Counted from the stretch's first letter, positions 7,200-14,718 are shown. The stretch is DNA of 16,465 nt from Cellvibrionales bacterium UBA5860 (GCA_002431545.1 DJFY01000003.1:1-16465); one strand, 5' to 3'. The notes: a model not told the origin generated them from the letters alone. Translations and numbers: made by a program.

Positions 7200-8771
7200 T
7201 CAAGGCGCGATCGTAGTCCCGTCATCGGCCGTCGGTTCTTCAATAAAGCTGTCGATATTTTTGGTGTAGGGCCGGTATTTTCGAATGGCGCGCGGCAGTG
7301 AACGGGCGCGGCGCCTGGCTTCGGCATACTCGGTAAATGCGCCAAGTGTCACCGCATACATTTTAGAGTCGCCGGCAAGTACCGGGTGCACGAACATTTC
7401 TTCCTCAAGCTTCATGGCGCCGACCTGATTGAGAAACCTCTCGAGTTGAGCCTGGTCGTCGCCGTCGGCGGATAGTATCTGGATGGTGTATCCCGCATCA
7501 CCAAAGTCGTGCATCCAGCGCCGGGTTTTTTTCAGCAAGCCATCGAGGGTGGGGGTATTACTGGCAACCGAGCTGGTTTGTGCCGAGTCTTTTAACTCTT
7601 TGTGCGTTTCTATAATCGTGTTTTCTTTCGTGGCCGGTGATATCGCGGCCGCTTCCCCTGCACTGATTACGTCTTCCGTAGAGGCATCTGTGGCGGGGGG
7701 TGGGTCGATCAGCGCGGTCAGCGTCGCGGGTGTTTTCTCCGGCTGTTCAAGTTTCGCAGGTTGCGGACTTTGGCGCTCCTGAGCCAGCGTGGTGCCGGCC
7801 GGCGAAGGTTCTACTGACAACTGCGCCTGGGGCTCGGCCCATGTCGAGGCCACGCGGTTTTCCAGGGCCGGCCAGTAGCTCGACAGCAACCAGGTCAGGC
7901 CGGCAAGGGCAGCCACCGACAGAACCACTGACAAAGCTTTGGCAAGCGAGCGGGAATTAGCCGCGCGCAGGCTGTCGTCTCGATGCGCCGTGTGTACGTG
8001 GCGGTTTTGCACCTTAGTCGACTGGTCGGCGTAAGCGGCGAGCAGGCTTTTATCCGCCAGAATGCTGAGCTTTCGCGGCAAACCCCTGGAGTAACGCGCC
8101 AATAATTTGAGCGCCCCCTTCGAAAACAGGGAAGGACCGTTGTGGCCGGCTTTGTGTAAACGAAAGGCCAGGTATTCGGCGACCTCATCGGTGCTAAAAG
8201 GGTGAAGGTAGAAGTTGTGAATGATGCGTTCGCGAATCTGGCGAACAGAGGGTTGGCTCAGGTGGGTGTCGAGTTCCGGTTGGCCGAACAATACCAGTTG
8301 AAGCAGTTTGTCGGTTTCGGTCTCCAGATTGCTTAGCAGGCGCAGCTCTTCGAGGGTGTCCAACGGCATACACTGGGCTTCGTCGATAAACACCACGACA
8401 CGCTGTTGTTTGGCATGCAGGTTTAATAGTTCGGCATGTACTTGTTGCAGAACGTGGGTTTTGCCCTGCCCGTTATCAAAAGATAGTTTCAGCTCGTGGG
8501 CAATGGCGAAGATCAGGTCTTCGGCCGGCAGGCTGGGATTGGGCAGGTAAATTACCGTGACGCTATCGGGGAGCTGTTTCTCCAGCATGCGCGTCAACAT
8601 GGTTTTGCCGCTGCCAACTTCACCGACGACCTTGATGATGCCGTCGCCGTGATTGATCGCGTAGATCACGGCATTGAGCAACGCTTCCCGTTCCGCTCCG
8701 GCATAAAAGGCCGCGGTATCCGGCGTGATCCGGAAGGGCGGGCTAGTCAGGCCGAAAAACTGATGATACAT
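7200..8771 (-). CDS. ExeA/MshM-type AAA ATPase with C-terminal SPOR domain
   Basis: The product is 523 residues. The N-terminus MYHQFFGL-PPF-ITPD is the signature of the ExeA/GspA/MshM ATPases, which help place secretion or pilus machinery in the cell wall. Walker A is GEVGSGKT (50-57) and Walker B is VVVFIDEAQ (125-133). RQIRERI (178-184) is a likely arginine-bearing segment. A single membrane helix spans about 279-298, so the ATPase should be cytoplasmic and the rest periplasmic. A Pro/Ala/Thr-rich linker follows (310-410). The end (about 427-508) looks like a SPOR domain, with GYTIQILSA and YAVTLGAF followed by EARRRARSLP. SPOR domains bind denuded peptidoglycan. ExeA uses a different peptidoglycan-binding domain at this place. 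It is the last gene of the pilus cluster, 83 nt after the PilZ gene. The DamX family has a similar layout, but this N-terminus is MshM-like. Confidence 0.88.
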   Translation of the reverse strand: MYHQFFGLTSPPFRITPDTAAFYAGAEREALLNAVIYAINHGDGIIKVVGEVGSGKTMLTRMLEKQLPDSVTVIYLPNPSLPAEDLIFAIAHELKLSFDNGQGKTHVLQQVHAELLNLHAKQQRVVVFIDEAQCMPLDTLEELRLLSNLETETDKLLQLVLFGQPELDTHLSQPSVRQIRERIIHNFYLHPFSTDEVAEYLAFRLHKAGHNGPSLFSKGALKLLARYSRGLPRKLSILADKSLLAAYADQSTKVQNRHVHTAHRDDSLRAANSRSLAKALSVVLSVAALAGLTWLLSSYWPALENRVASTWAEPQAQLSVEPSPAGTTLAQERQSPQPAKLEQPEKTPATLTALIDPPPATDASTEDVISAGEAAAISPATKENTIIETHKELKDSAQTSSVASNTPTLDGLLKKTRRWMHDFGDAGYTIQILSADGDDQAQLERFLNQVGAMKLEEEMFVHPVLAGDSKMYAVTLGAFTEYAEARRRARSLPRAIRKYRPYTKNIDSFIEEPTADDGTTIAP

Positions 8772-8791
8772 CGCGCCAGTTTATCCCATTT

Positions 8792-8826
8792 GTTGCGGCA
8801 ATTGATGCGCAACGGCAAATACCGTT
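8792..8826. repeat. Two adjacent short inverted repeats between the PilZ and MshM-like genes
   Basis: GTTGCG (8792-8797) pairs with CGCAAC (8808-8813), and AACGG (8811-8815) pairs with CCGTT (8822-8826). The repeats overlap at 8811-8813 and would be mutually exclusive hairpins in the mRNA. No T-run follows. A processing or mRNA-stability role is possible but unproven. Confidence 0.3.
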
Positions 8827-8854
8827 AAGAGGAATGCAGGGTGTTGTAATGACC

Positions 8855-9616
8855 CTAGCGGGCGAGAGTTTTATTGGGGGCGGACGCCAGTCGTCCGAAA
8901 CAGGAGCAGATAAAGTCCAGGAGCTCCAGCAGCGAAGCGAAGGATTGCCCAGTACTCAGGATATATCCGTCGGCACCGGTATCAGTGTTCCAGGCAGCGG
9001 CTACCGATACGCGCAGGGTTTTCCCGCCTTCGGTACCGGGGCAGGGAAAGCTGACGCCGCCGTCGTCGCTGGCCGCCAGCGCGTCCGCGGGGCGCACCTC
9101 CTGGCCGTGCTCGTCGTAGATCAACAAACCGAGATCCCCGAGACGCGACACCATGGCGCGCACGGCATCCAGCATCAACTGATTGGCTCGCAACCAGCGG
9201 GCGCTGTTCTCGTTGTTCGCGCTGCGTTCGCGCATGAACTGCTCTGCCAGCTCCTCGCCGAGATGGCGAACTTCGCCGGTTGAAAAAACCTGGCCGCTGA
9301 GCAGGTTTTCCAGTTCGGCATCGGCCTGAATAAACAGCAGACCGTATTTGCGCTGCCCGTGGTGAAAACTGCTGTGGCAGACGATAGCCGAACCGCTAAC
9401 CTGGCGACCCTCGACTGTAAGCTCGAGGTCGACCTTGTCCAGAGTCTCCAGTTGCAGCGCGGCGGAAAAGAAAGACAGCCCGCTCGAACTCAGGTCGGCC
9501 AGGCTGCATTCGTCGGTCCAGCGGTTAATGCCCAACCCGCGTTTACGGACCCTGATATCGACAAAGGGCGCGCTGACGCGACGCCCCTGCCGACGGTTAT
9601 CTGACGAGTCACTCAA
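8855..9616 (-). CDS. PilZ-domain protein, predicted c-di-GMP receptor
   Basis: The product is 253 residues. The N-terminal part (about 5-105) is a PilZ domain with both c-di-GMP binding motifs intact. These are RRQGRR (8-13, giving RxxxR) and DLSSSG (41-46, giving [D/N]xSxxG) with the usual spacing of about 30 residues. The C-terminal half (about 145-245) is of no family I recognise; its YDEHGQEV segment and beta-rich look resemble a GAF/PAS-like sensor fold, which is only a guess. The start is a TTG at 9616 with AGGGA about 9 nt upstream; no ATG is available in the N-terminal region. It sits between the prepilin gene and the MshM-like ATPase gene, all on the same strand, so it probably couples c-di-GMP level to pilus assembly or function. 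Confidence 0.88.
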   Translation of the reverse strand: MSDSSDNRRQGRRVSAPFVDIRVRKRGLGINRWTDECSLADLSSSGLSFFSAALQLETLDKVDLELTVEGRQVSGSAIVCHSSFHHGQRKYGLLFIQADAELENLLSGQVFSTGEVRHLGEELAEQFMRERSANNENSARWLRANQLMLDAVRAMVSRLGDLGLLIYDEHGQEVRPADALAASDDGGVSFPCPGTEGGKTLRVSVAAAWNTDTGADGYILSTGQSFASLLELLDFICSCFGRLASAPNKTLAR

Positions 9617-9678
9617 GTCTTGTTCCCTGTGTGGCCAGATATATACATTAGCGGTTTTCTCTCCCCAGATGTAAATCG

Positions 9679-9692
9679 TAACCGAGCGGTTA
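9679..9692. repeat. Inverted repeat overlapping the prepilin stop codon
   Basis: TAACCG and CGGTTA flank a 2-nt centre (AG). The repeat overlaps the TAA stop of the prepilin gene at 9690-9692. No T-run follows on the minus strand, so it is not an obvious terminator. It could slow 3' decay or act as a protein site. Transcription may be partly reduced here between pilin and PilZ genes, which is common for abundant pilins. Confidence 0.3.
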
Positions 9693-10316
9693 TAGCGTTG
9701 TTACGACGTTCAACAGGGCATTCTGGTTGTAGGTGGAACCGGAGCCGCCGTTGCGCGCGATGCGACCGCTAGTGGCATCACCGTCGTCGAACTCGTTGTC
9801 ATAGCGCTGGGCCACATCGCCGGGAATCAGGCGCAGAAAAAACTTGAGTTCGTTAACGCCGTTACCCCAGGTAGCCGTTGCAATTGTGTCGACCAGGCCT
9901 CCATAAGCATGGTTGGGCCGCGCGGCGGCACCGGTTTGTGAGGGGTCTCCGGCGATAAGGCCTTCATAACGCAGGTGCGACCAGATCGTACAGGATTCTT
10001 CGCCCGCCGCATTGCAGGTACTTCCAGCGATGGCGCCATTGCCGTTACCGTTAACCGCCGCAGCATCGAGCAAGGTGCTAGCGGTCGCCAAATCGCCCGG
10101 TAAGGCCTGGTACTTGTCCTGAAAGGTGTAAACCGCCGCCCGATAGCTGTCAATTTCCTTGACAAACTTCTTGTACTTGGCGTTTTCGATCATCACCTGG
10201 CCTTGAAGTACGCCGCCCAGAATCAGACCGATAATCACCAGCACAATGGCGATTTCGACCAGTGTAAAACCGGATTGCGCCGGCTTTTTTCTCAAATGTT
10301 TCGGATGTTTGTTCAT
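9690..10316 (-). CDS. Type IV prepilin, likely the major pilin of the cluster
   Basis: The product is 208 residues with a class III (prepilin) signal. It has a 16-residue basic leader, cleavage between G16 and F17, Glu at mature position 5 (E21) and the hydrophobic helix FTLVEIAIVLVIIGLILGG. The globular part begins with the IENAKYKKFVKEIDSYR segment common in pilins and pseudopilins. It has one Cys pair (STC...ESC), probably a disulfide loop. An Asp-rich segment near the C-terminus (DNEFDDGDATSG) resembles the calcium loop of GspG-type pseudopilins. GGAG lies about 10 nt upstream of the ATG. Unlike its upstream neighbours it is not overlapped by the preceding gene; it has a 148-nt AT-rich leader with its own candidate promoter and CRP-like site. 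This suggests high, separately controlled expression, hence major pilin. Confidence 0.9.
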   Translation of the reverse strand: MNKHPKHLRKKPAQSGFTLVEIAIVLVIIGLILGGVLQGQVMIENAKYKKFVKEIDSYRAAVYTFQDKYQALPGDLATASTLLDAAAVNGNGNGAIAGSTCNAAGEESCTIWSHLRYEGLIAGDPSQTGAAARPNHAYGGLVDTIATATWGNGVNELKFFLRLIPGDVAQRYDNEFDDGDATSGRIARNGGSGSTYNQNALLNVVTTL

Positions 10317-10464
10317 ATCAAAACTCCGCTAATGTCGTTTGTTAACTTTTGGGTGGCTGATTATGACTTATGGCCGCCCGTCGTCCTTGTTTTTACAAGT
10401 GGGTCTAAATATAAGGCATAACTTGTTAATTTTAAACGGTATTAGCTTAAATCTGTGATGGTGA
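10317..10464. other. AT-rich regulatory region upstream of the prepilin gene
   Basis: This gap of 148 nt is visibly richer in A and T than the flanking genes. It holds the candidate promoter of the prepilin gene and, at its upstream end, part of a CRP-like site. No ORF was seen. Confidence 0.6.
10408..10435 (-). promoter_or_regulatory. Candidate sigma70 promoter of the prepilin gene
   Basis: On the minus strand TTAAAA (10430-10435) and TATATT (10408-10413) are separated by 16 nt. The -10 matches 5 of 6 consensus bases and the -35 matches 4 of 6. The predicted transcription start is near 10401, giving a leader of about 85 nt. The surrounding AT-rich sequence supports a promoter. Confidence 0.5.
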
Positions 10465-10469
10465 TCACG
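10454..10469. promoter_or_regulatory. CRP/Vfr-like binding site upstream of the prepilin promoter
   Basis: TGTGA-N6-TCACG matches the CRP consensus TGTGA-N6-TCACA at 9 of 10 core bases. Its centre (10461.5) lies about 60-61 bases before the predicted start at 10401, which is the usual place for class I CRP activation. It overlaps the stop codon of the upstream minor pilin gene (10465-10467). The site is read from sequence; its use is inference. Confidence 0.45.
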
Positions 10470-11172
10470 GTAAAAGCCCTGCCTCGACCATGTGTGATTT
10501 CAATACGTTAGGTGAGACCCACGTGATCAAGTCATCAAAGGTCGGAGCTACAGATGCGGAATAAGCCCTGTCCACAAAATTAACGTCATTATCGGTGTTC
10601 TCGGCTTCGTCCACGCTCGTAGTCGTGGCCCAGTTTTTGGCGTGGGATACAATAATCGCAGGCACGCCGTTTGCGACGGCAGCGCCACCGGCGGCGTCCA
10701 TGACACTGATATCTCCATTTGAGCATAGCTCGAATGAGACGCCAGCAGTTGGTACTCCGCAGCCGGTACCATCCACTGTGTCGGCAAAGTTTCCGGTCAC
10801 CCGATAAGTGAACTCTTGCCCCCACGCGTCGAGACGACCGACACCAAGATCCACCCAGGGTACGCTGCCCTCAACGGTTGTGCAGGTCACCGCGAGGTCC
10901 TCTGTACCGTCGCCGTCTGCGTCTGGACAGGGCAAGCGCCCATTCGCCAAGGCATAACCGACGACCGCTTTTTGTATCTCTGGTAACGTCAGGGCGGTTT
11001 TATCTCGATCCTGCTTTTCAAACTGAGAGGAAAGCGGTATCAATATACCGCCCAGGATCAGGCCGATAACTACCATTACGATAGCGATTTCTAGTAGTGA
11101 GAAACCTGATTCAAGGCCGGCGATCCGCCGGCAACTACGGCCGTGAACGCAAGGTTGGGATGAAATGTTCAC
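10465..11172 (-). CDS. Minor type IV prepilin / pseudopilin-like protein
   Basis: The product is 235 residues. It has a 23-residue leader rich in Arg, cleavage between G23 and F24, Glu at mature position 5 (E28) and a hydrophobic helix FSLLEIAIVMVVIGLILGG. Early in the globular part, ALANGRLPCPDADGDGTED (74-92) carries an EF-hand-like DxDGDG loop next to a Cys. Several further Cys could form disulfides. The start is GTG 11172, which overlaps the TGA of the preceding gene (GTGA, 4 nt), so translation is probably coupled. The position right after the PilX-like gene suggests a minor pilin that primes or tips the filament. A role as an adhesin is possible but not shown. Confidence 0.87.
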   Translation of the reverse strand: MNISSQPCVHGRSCRRIAGLESGFSLLEIAIVMVVIGLILGGILIPLSSQFEKQDRDKTALTLPEIQKAVVGYALANGRLPCPDADGDGTEDLAVTCTTVEGSVPWVDLGVGRLDAWGQEFTYRVTGNFADTVDGTGCGVPTAGVSFELCSNGDISVMDAAGGAAVANGVPAIIVSHAKNWATTTSVDEAENTDNDVNFVDRAYSASVAPTFDDLITWVSPNVLKSHMVEAGLLP

Positions 11173-11918
11173 AATTCGCTCCGGTCTATCCAGACCATCG
11201 TGTCGTTGAAGTTTGTTGTGGGCCCGATTTGTTTCGGCGCCGTGACAAATTGGGGGGGCGTCGCGTTGTTAATGCCGCCTATTGAATCCAGAAGGTTTGA
11301 ATTCTGGTTAATTGGAGCAGCGATAACTGTGCTGCCACATTCTGTAGTTATCCCTGGTGCTATATCACGCGTCTGTCCCGCAATAGGCTCGTTAGGCGCG
11401 AAAATTACGGCCACTGCATCATTTGAAACGACGCCGCCGGCGTCATCTCTGATGACAAATGAAGCTATTGGTAATGCTGTTATGAGAGGCGGTAATAGCG
11501 CGCCGAGCTTGTAGGGGCCACCGATGTAGTAACGAAGGCAATTACCGCTCGCGTCGCGTAACGGTTTGATACCAAGGGTTTGCCAGGGTAACCAGCCCGC
11601 GACATCTCCCACCCCGCAGGGTGACTCCTCGACACCATCGCCATCGAGATCAGGGCAAGGTAGATAGCGTTGTTGCAGGCCCGCGGGTGGTAGCGTTTTG
11701 AGTGGATCGGAAAGTCGCGCATGGGCGATAAGAGCTACTTTTGCTTGTGCCAGCGCTTTGGCATTGACGAAGGATTTGTCTAGCTTATTGTTGTTTAGAC
11801 TCAGAGCGGTCATCAGTGCGCCGGACATGGTAATTACTAATAAGACGACCAGAATTAACAACACTGCGCCGTCCTGGTCCGGGGGAGAAAATCTGGTTCG
11901 CAGGATTTTGCGGCCCAT
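11169..11918 (-). CDS. PilX/GspK-like minor pilin
   Basis: The product is 249 residues. After a basic leader, DQDGAVLLILVVLLVITMSGAL (14-35) has a Gly-ended leader and one hydrophobic helix but no Glu at mature position 5. This fits PilX or GspK, which cap the filament tip, rather than ordinary pilins. The helix is followed by LNNNKLDKSFVNAKALAQAKVALIAHAR, a typical PilX-like N-terminal coil. LPCPDLDGDGVEE (86-98) is an EF-hand-like motif that also occurs in the next gene's product. The ATG at 11918 directly follows the TAG of the preceding gene (TAGATG), with AGGGAG about 10 nt upstream. Its end overlaps the next start. The assignment to PilX versus GspK is not resolved. Confidence 0.8.
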   Translation of the reverse strand: MGRKILRTRFSPPDQDGAVLLILVVLLVITMSGALMTALSLNNNKLDKSFVNAKALAQAKVALIAHARLSDPLKTLPPAGLQQRYLPCPDLDGDGVEESPCGVGDVAGWLPWQTLGIKPLRDASGNCLRYYIGGPYKLGALLPPLITALPIASFVIRDDAGGVVSNDAVAVIFAPNEPIAGQTRDIAPGITTECGSTVIAAPINQNSNLLDSIGGINNATPPQFVTAPKQIGPTTNFNDTMVWIDRSEL

Positions 11919-12488
11919 CTATGGTGAGCTCCCTGGGCACTCGGACCCATCGCAATCAGCTATGCTTGAATCAGCATCATTTTGCTTCGGTGGGGTAGCC
12001 GGGTGGGGGTCGATCGGAGCTGCTGCGGAATAGTCCTTGGGTCTTGTCGGGTGCGCCGGTTTCACGGGGCGCTGGGCGTAGCTTTCCTCAATAACGCCGG
12101 TTTCGATGTGGACGTTCTGTCCCGGGCGCATGCGTACGGTACGCGAGCCTGGCGAGGGTCGCACGGTCGCCGCGGTTGCGCCGTTATGTTGTAGATTAAC
12201 CCTGGCGGCGTTATCCGCCCCCTCGTAGGTCATTTTCTTATCGACCCAGGCGGTATCCGGGCCGCCCTTGCGGATAACATAGCCGTCAAAAGAGACGCGG
12301 CTCTGGCGTTGTGGCGGGAGTGCGGTTGTGTCGAGAGTCGGGCGATTAATCACGCCTTTTTCCCGTTGTTTGTCCAGTTTTGCCCGTTGCTCGGGGGTGG
12401 TAAATACGGTGCCAAAGCCCGATGCAGCTGTGGCAAGCGTCAGGAGTACGAGACCGCAGATTCCGCGATGAGCGATATGGGTCTTCAT
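11919..12488 (-). CDS. MshK/PilP/GspC-like periplasmic protein
   Basis: The start is taken at ATG 12488, which overlaps the TGA of the preceding gene (ATGA). The frame remains open upstream, but that extension lies inside the preceding gene and would hide the signal peptide. The product is 189 residues with an N-terminal signal peptide (about 1-24). After a charged stretch, SFDGYVIRKGGPDTAWVDKKM (66-86) and the beta-strand pattern to about 130 resemble the small beta domain of MshK, PilP and GspC. In related systems this links the inner-membrane proteins to the secretin. The C-terminal third is Pro-rich and probably disordered, with a late Cys pair. Similarity is by pattern and gene order, so the call is moderate. 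Confidence 0.65.
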   Translation of the reverse strand: MKTHIAHRGICGLVLLTLATAASGFGTVFTTPEQRAKLDKQREKGVINRPTLDTTALPPQRQSRVSFDGYVIRKGGPDTAWVDKKMTYEGADNAARVNLQHNGATAATVRPSPGSRTVRMRPGQNVHIETGVIEESYAQRPVKPAHPTRPKDYSAAAPIDPHPATPPKQNDADSSIADCDGSECPGSSP

Positions 12489-13126
12489 AGCGAGTCTTCC
12501 GCTTCGTCGAAGGGGTTGTCGACCCCGGTAGCGGGATCGTAGCTGGCGGTAAACCAGCGGGTGTCGCACTCTGCCTGAAAGGCGTCAGTGGATGCGATCC
12601 CGGCCATGTCTGCCGGGCGATTGATCTTGCAGTGGTCGATCACGAAGAGACCTGAGCGCAATCTGGCAAGGCTGTCGAGCAGGGTGATCAGGTCGCCCTC
12701 GTGGAGCAGGCCGGTTGTGATGTGCAGCCTGGATTCCCGCAGCTTTACTGTTGAGGGCGTGTGAGCAAGCAATGACGCTACGGGGCGCTGGGCTTCAATG
12801 TCATAACGCAGGTTGCTCAGGCCCAGTGCCCTGGCGGTGCCTTCGAGTTGTTCAATCCACGACAAGCGGTTTTCCTGTCCCAGAAAGCCGCGTGCTATAT
12901 CGCGGTCGTAGTCATTTCGGTAGGTTTCCACTAGCTTGATGGTTTTGCGCACTTGTTCCGTTTCAGCGCGAATTTCTTCGAGTTCGGTGGCCGCGCTTTG
13001 CTGGCGCATGTCCTGCTGGATGCGGTAACGATTGCTGCTGATGACCATAATGATGCCGACAACGCAGACGACAGCCACCAGCAAAATGCGCGCGCGAAGC
13101 AGCGTAAAGTCGAGTTTTGTCTTCAC
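12485..13126 (-). CDS. PilO/MshJ-like inner-membrane assembly protein
   Basis: The product is 213 residues. A short cytoplasmic N-terminus is followed by one membrane helix (about 12-31), a predicted coiled coil (about 36-75, rich in Glu, Gln and Arg) and a C-terminal periplasmic domain. This layout is that of PilO, GspM and MshJ, which bridge the platform and the secretin. The start is GTG 13126, overlapping the TGA of the preceding gene (GTGA). The end overlaps the next gene by 4 nt. Position between the PilM/PilN-like and PilP-like genes supports the assignment more strongly than any single motif. Confidence 0.75.
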   Translation of the reverse strand: MKTKLDFTLLRARILLVAVVCVVGIIMVISSNRYRIQQDMRQQSAATELEEIRAETEQVRKTIKLVETYRNDYDRDIARGFLGQENRLSWIEQLEGTARALGLSNLRYDIEAQRPVASLLAHTPSTVKLRESRLHITTGLLHEGDLITLLDSLARLRSGLFVIDHCKINRPADMAGIASTDAFQAECDTRWFTASYDPATGVDNPFDEAEDSL

Positions 13127-14718
13127 AATGCACCCGGATGTAGCAGCAGCTTCAGGACAAATGCCGGCGGTGTTTGATCCGCCAATGAACGGCTGAGTTT
13201 GGCGCTGGGGTCGATATTGAGCGGCAACTGGTGGATGCGCACCGCCTCGATTTCCGGTGCCTGGTCGAGGACGCGGGCGAACGCTTGAATGCGACCAATC
13301 ACCTGGCGATAGTTGCCGGCAAAAGACGTGATTTCCCCACCCAGCGTGATGACGACACTGTTGGCGCTTTCACCCGCTACCCTATTTATTACGGCGGATA
13401 CCGGAGCGGCGACGCTCGATGTGGACTGGTCGCTGGCGCTGGATTCGAGCAGTTTCGTAGCCTGATCACCCGGCGCAGCCCGCCATTCAAGCAGTGTCAG
13501 CGATAGATCGGAAAAATCTGCATAGTGCTTGCTGACAAGCGTGAAAATTTTCCCGGGCATCGGGTTGGTGGCGGACAAAGTGCGCGTCGCGGTCACCACA
13601 TCGCGCATTTCCTCGGGGCTCACATCTTGCAGTAGCGCCGATTCACGCATGGTGTCGAGCGCCTGCGCTTCTTGTTCCCCTGCGTGCGTTAGTTGTTGTG
13701 CGGCACGGTTTAAATGGTAGGCCTGCCACATATTGCTGCCACCAAGACTCAACGTGATAAGTGCAGCAATCGCTGTGACGGTGGCAAGGCCGCGCCGCAC
13801 CTGCTGGTGGCGCCGGTAGTACAGGAGTTTTTCCGGGTGGTAATGGGGGTTCAGCCGTGTTTGTTTGCCGACAAGATAAGCAGCCAGTGAGGTGATGCCG
13901 ACCGGGCCTTCCTGATGTTGAAGTTCGTGCTGCCCGGCCAGTAGTGCCGGATCGACGAATTCGTAGCGGCAGTGAGCCGCGGGCGGTTCGCCGGTGAGCA
14001 TCCCCTGGAGTGTCGGCGGTACGATCAGCAGCACTTGCAGGACGGTGTTCGGTTCCAGCTGACGACGGCTGTTCAGGAACTGCCAGGTGCGTTCCACATC
14101 CTCGCGCAGCCGTGGCGCGATATCCTCGGCAGTGGCGGCAAGGGCCGTGTGGCGGCTGAACGCGATGCGGTCGCGGTCGATAAAGGTCTGGCGGAGCGAT
14201 AGCCTGCTGTCTTCGGTTTCAATCGATACGACCAGAACCTGGGTGTCGTGTCGAATCGGTTTGATCGCCCGACCCAGCAGCATCGGTACGGAATAGGTGC
14301 CGACGATTTCCACGTTCGAGGCGACCAGGACATCCAGGTAGGCGTCGATCGCGTTGGTATCCGGTACGCCTGCAACAAAGTAAATGTCGTCGCGGCGGCC
14401 GGTTTTCTCTCGCCGCAGGTGCTGGTAATGGACATAATCGGTGTCCGGGAAAAGTTTACCGATCTTGCGTTCTACCATGAGCGCCCGGTCTTTGCCGGTT
14501 ACATGGGGCAGGGTTTCCTCGTAGTATTCTTCGCCCGGCAGGTTCAGCAACAGGCAAGCCTTTTCGTCAGACCAGGCGCGTGCTGCCTGAGAAAAACTAT
14601 CCAGCGCCGCCGGATCCTTTAGATCAAAACTCGCTTCGACAGACAACCGGCCGCTAGTCACCCGGTAAACATGCAGATGAGCGTCGGAGAAACTAAAAAT
14701 GCGTTTGTGCTTGTTCAA
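13123..14718 (-). CDS. MshI-like protein: PilM-like and PilN-like regions in one chain
   Basis: The product is 531 residues. Residues 1 to about 290 look like the cytoplasmic actin-like PilM domain (or the GspL cytoplasmic domain). A membrane helix lies at about 309-328, followed by a coil and a periplasmic domain (340-531) with the place and size of PilN. GspL and MshI have comparable layouts. In type IVa pili PilM and PilN are separate. The start is TTG 14718, overlapping the TGA of the platform gene (TTGA); no better start with a Shine-Dalgarno was seen. No classical PilM motif could be verified by eye, so the family call rests on topology and gene order. Confidence 0.7.
   Translation of the reverse strand: MNKHKRIFSFSDAHLHVYRVTSGRLSVEASFDLKDPAALDSFSQAARAWSDEKACLLLNLPGEEYYEETLPHVTGKDRALMVERKIGKLFPDTDYVHYQHLRREKTGRRDDIYFVAGVPDTNAIDAYLDVLVASNVEIVGTYSVPMLLGRAIKPIRHDTQVLVVSIETEDSRLSLRQTFIDRDRIAFSRHTALAATAEDIAPRLREDVERTWQFLNSRRQLEPNTVLQVLLIVPPTLQGMLTGEPPAAHCRYEFVDPALLAGQHELQHQEGPVGITSLAAYLVGKQTRLNPHYHPEKLLYYRRHQQVRRGLATVTAIAALITLSLGGSNMWQAYHLNRAAQQLTHAGEQEAQALDTMRESALLQDVSPEEMRDVVTATRTLSATNPMPGKIFTLVSKHYADFSDLSLTLLEWRAAPGDQATKLLESSASDQSTSSVAAPVSAVINRVAGESANSVVITLGGEITSFAGNYRQVIGRIQAFARVLDQAPEIEAVRIHQLPLNIDPSAKLSRSLADQTPPAFVLKLLLHPGAL

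Noticed and set aside
7200..8771. Assignment as the cell-division protein DamX
   Set aside because: The SPOR end fits DamX, but the N-terminal signature and the neighbouring pilus genes fit ExeA/MshM better.
12489..12569. Longer form of the MshK-like protein starting at 12569
   Set aside because: It would put a basic Arg-rich stretch before a clear signal peptide and overlap the PilO-like gene by 85 nt; ATG 12488 forms a neat ATGA overlap.
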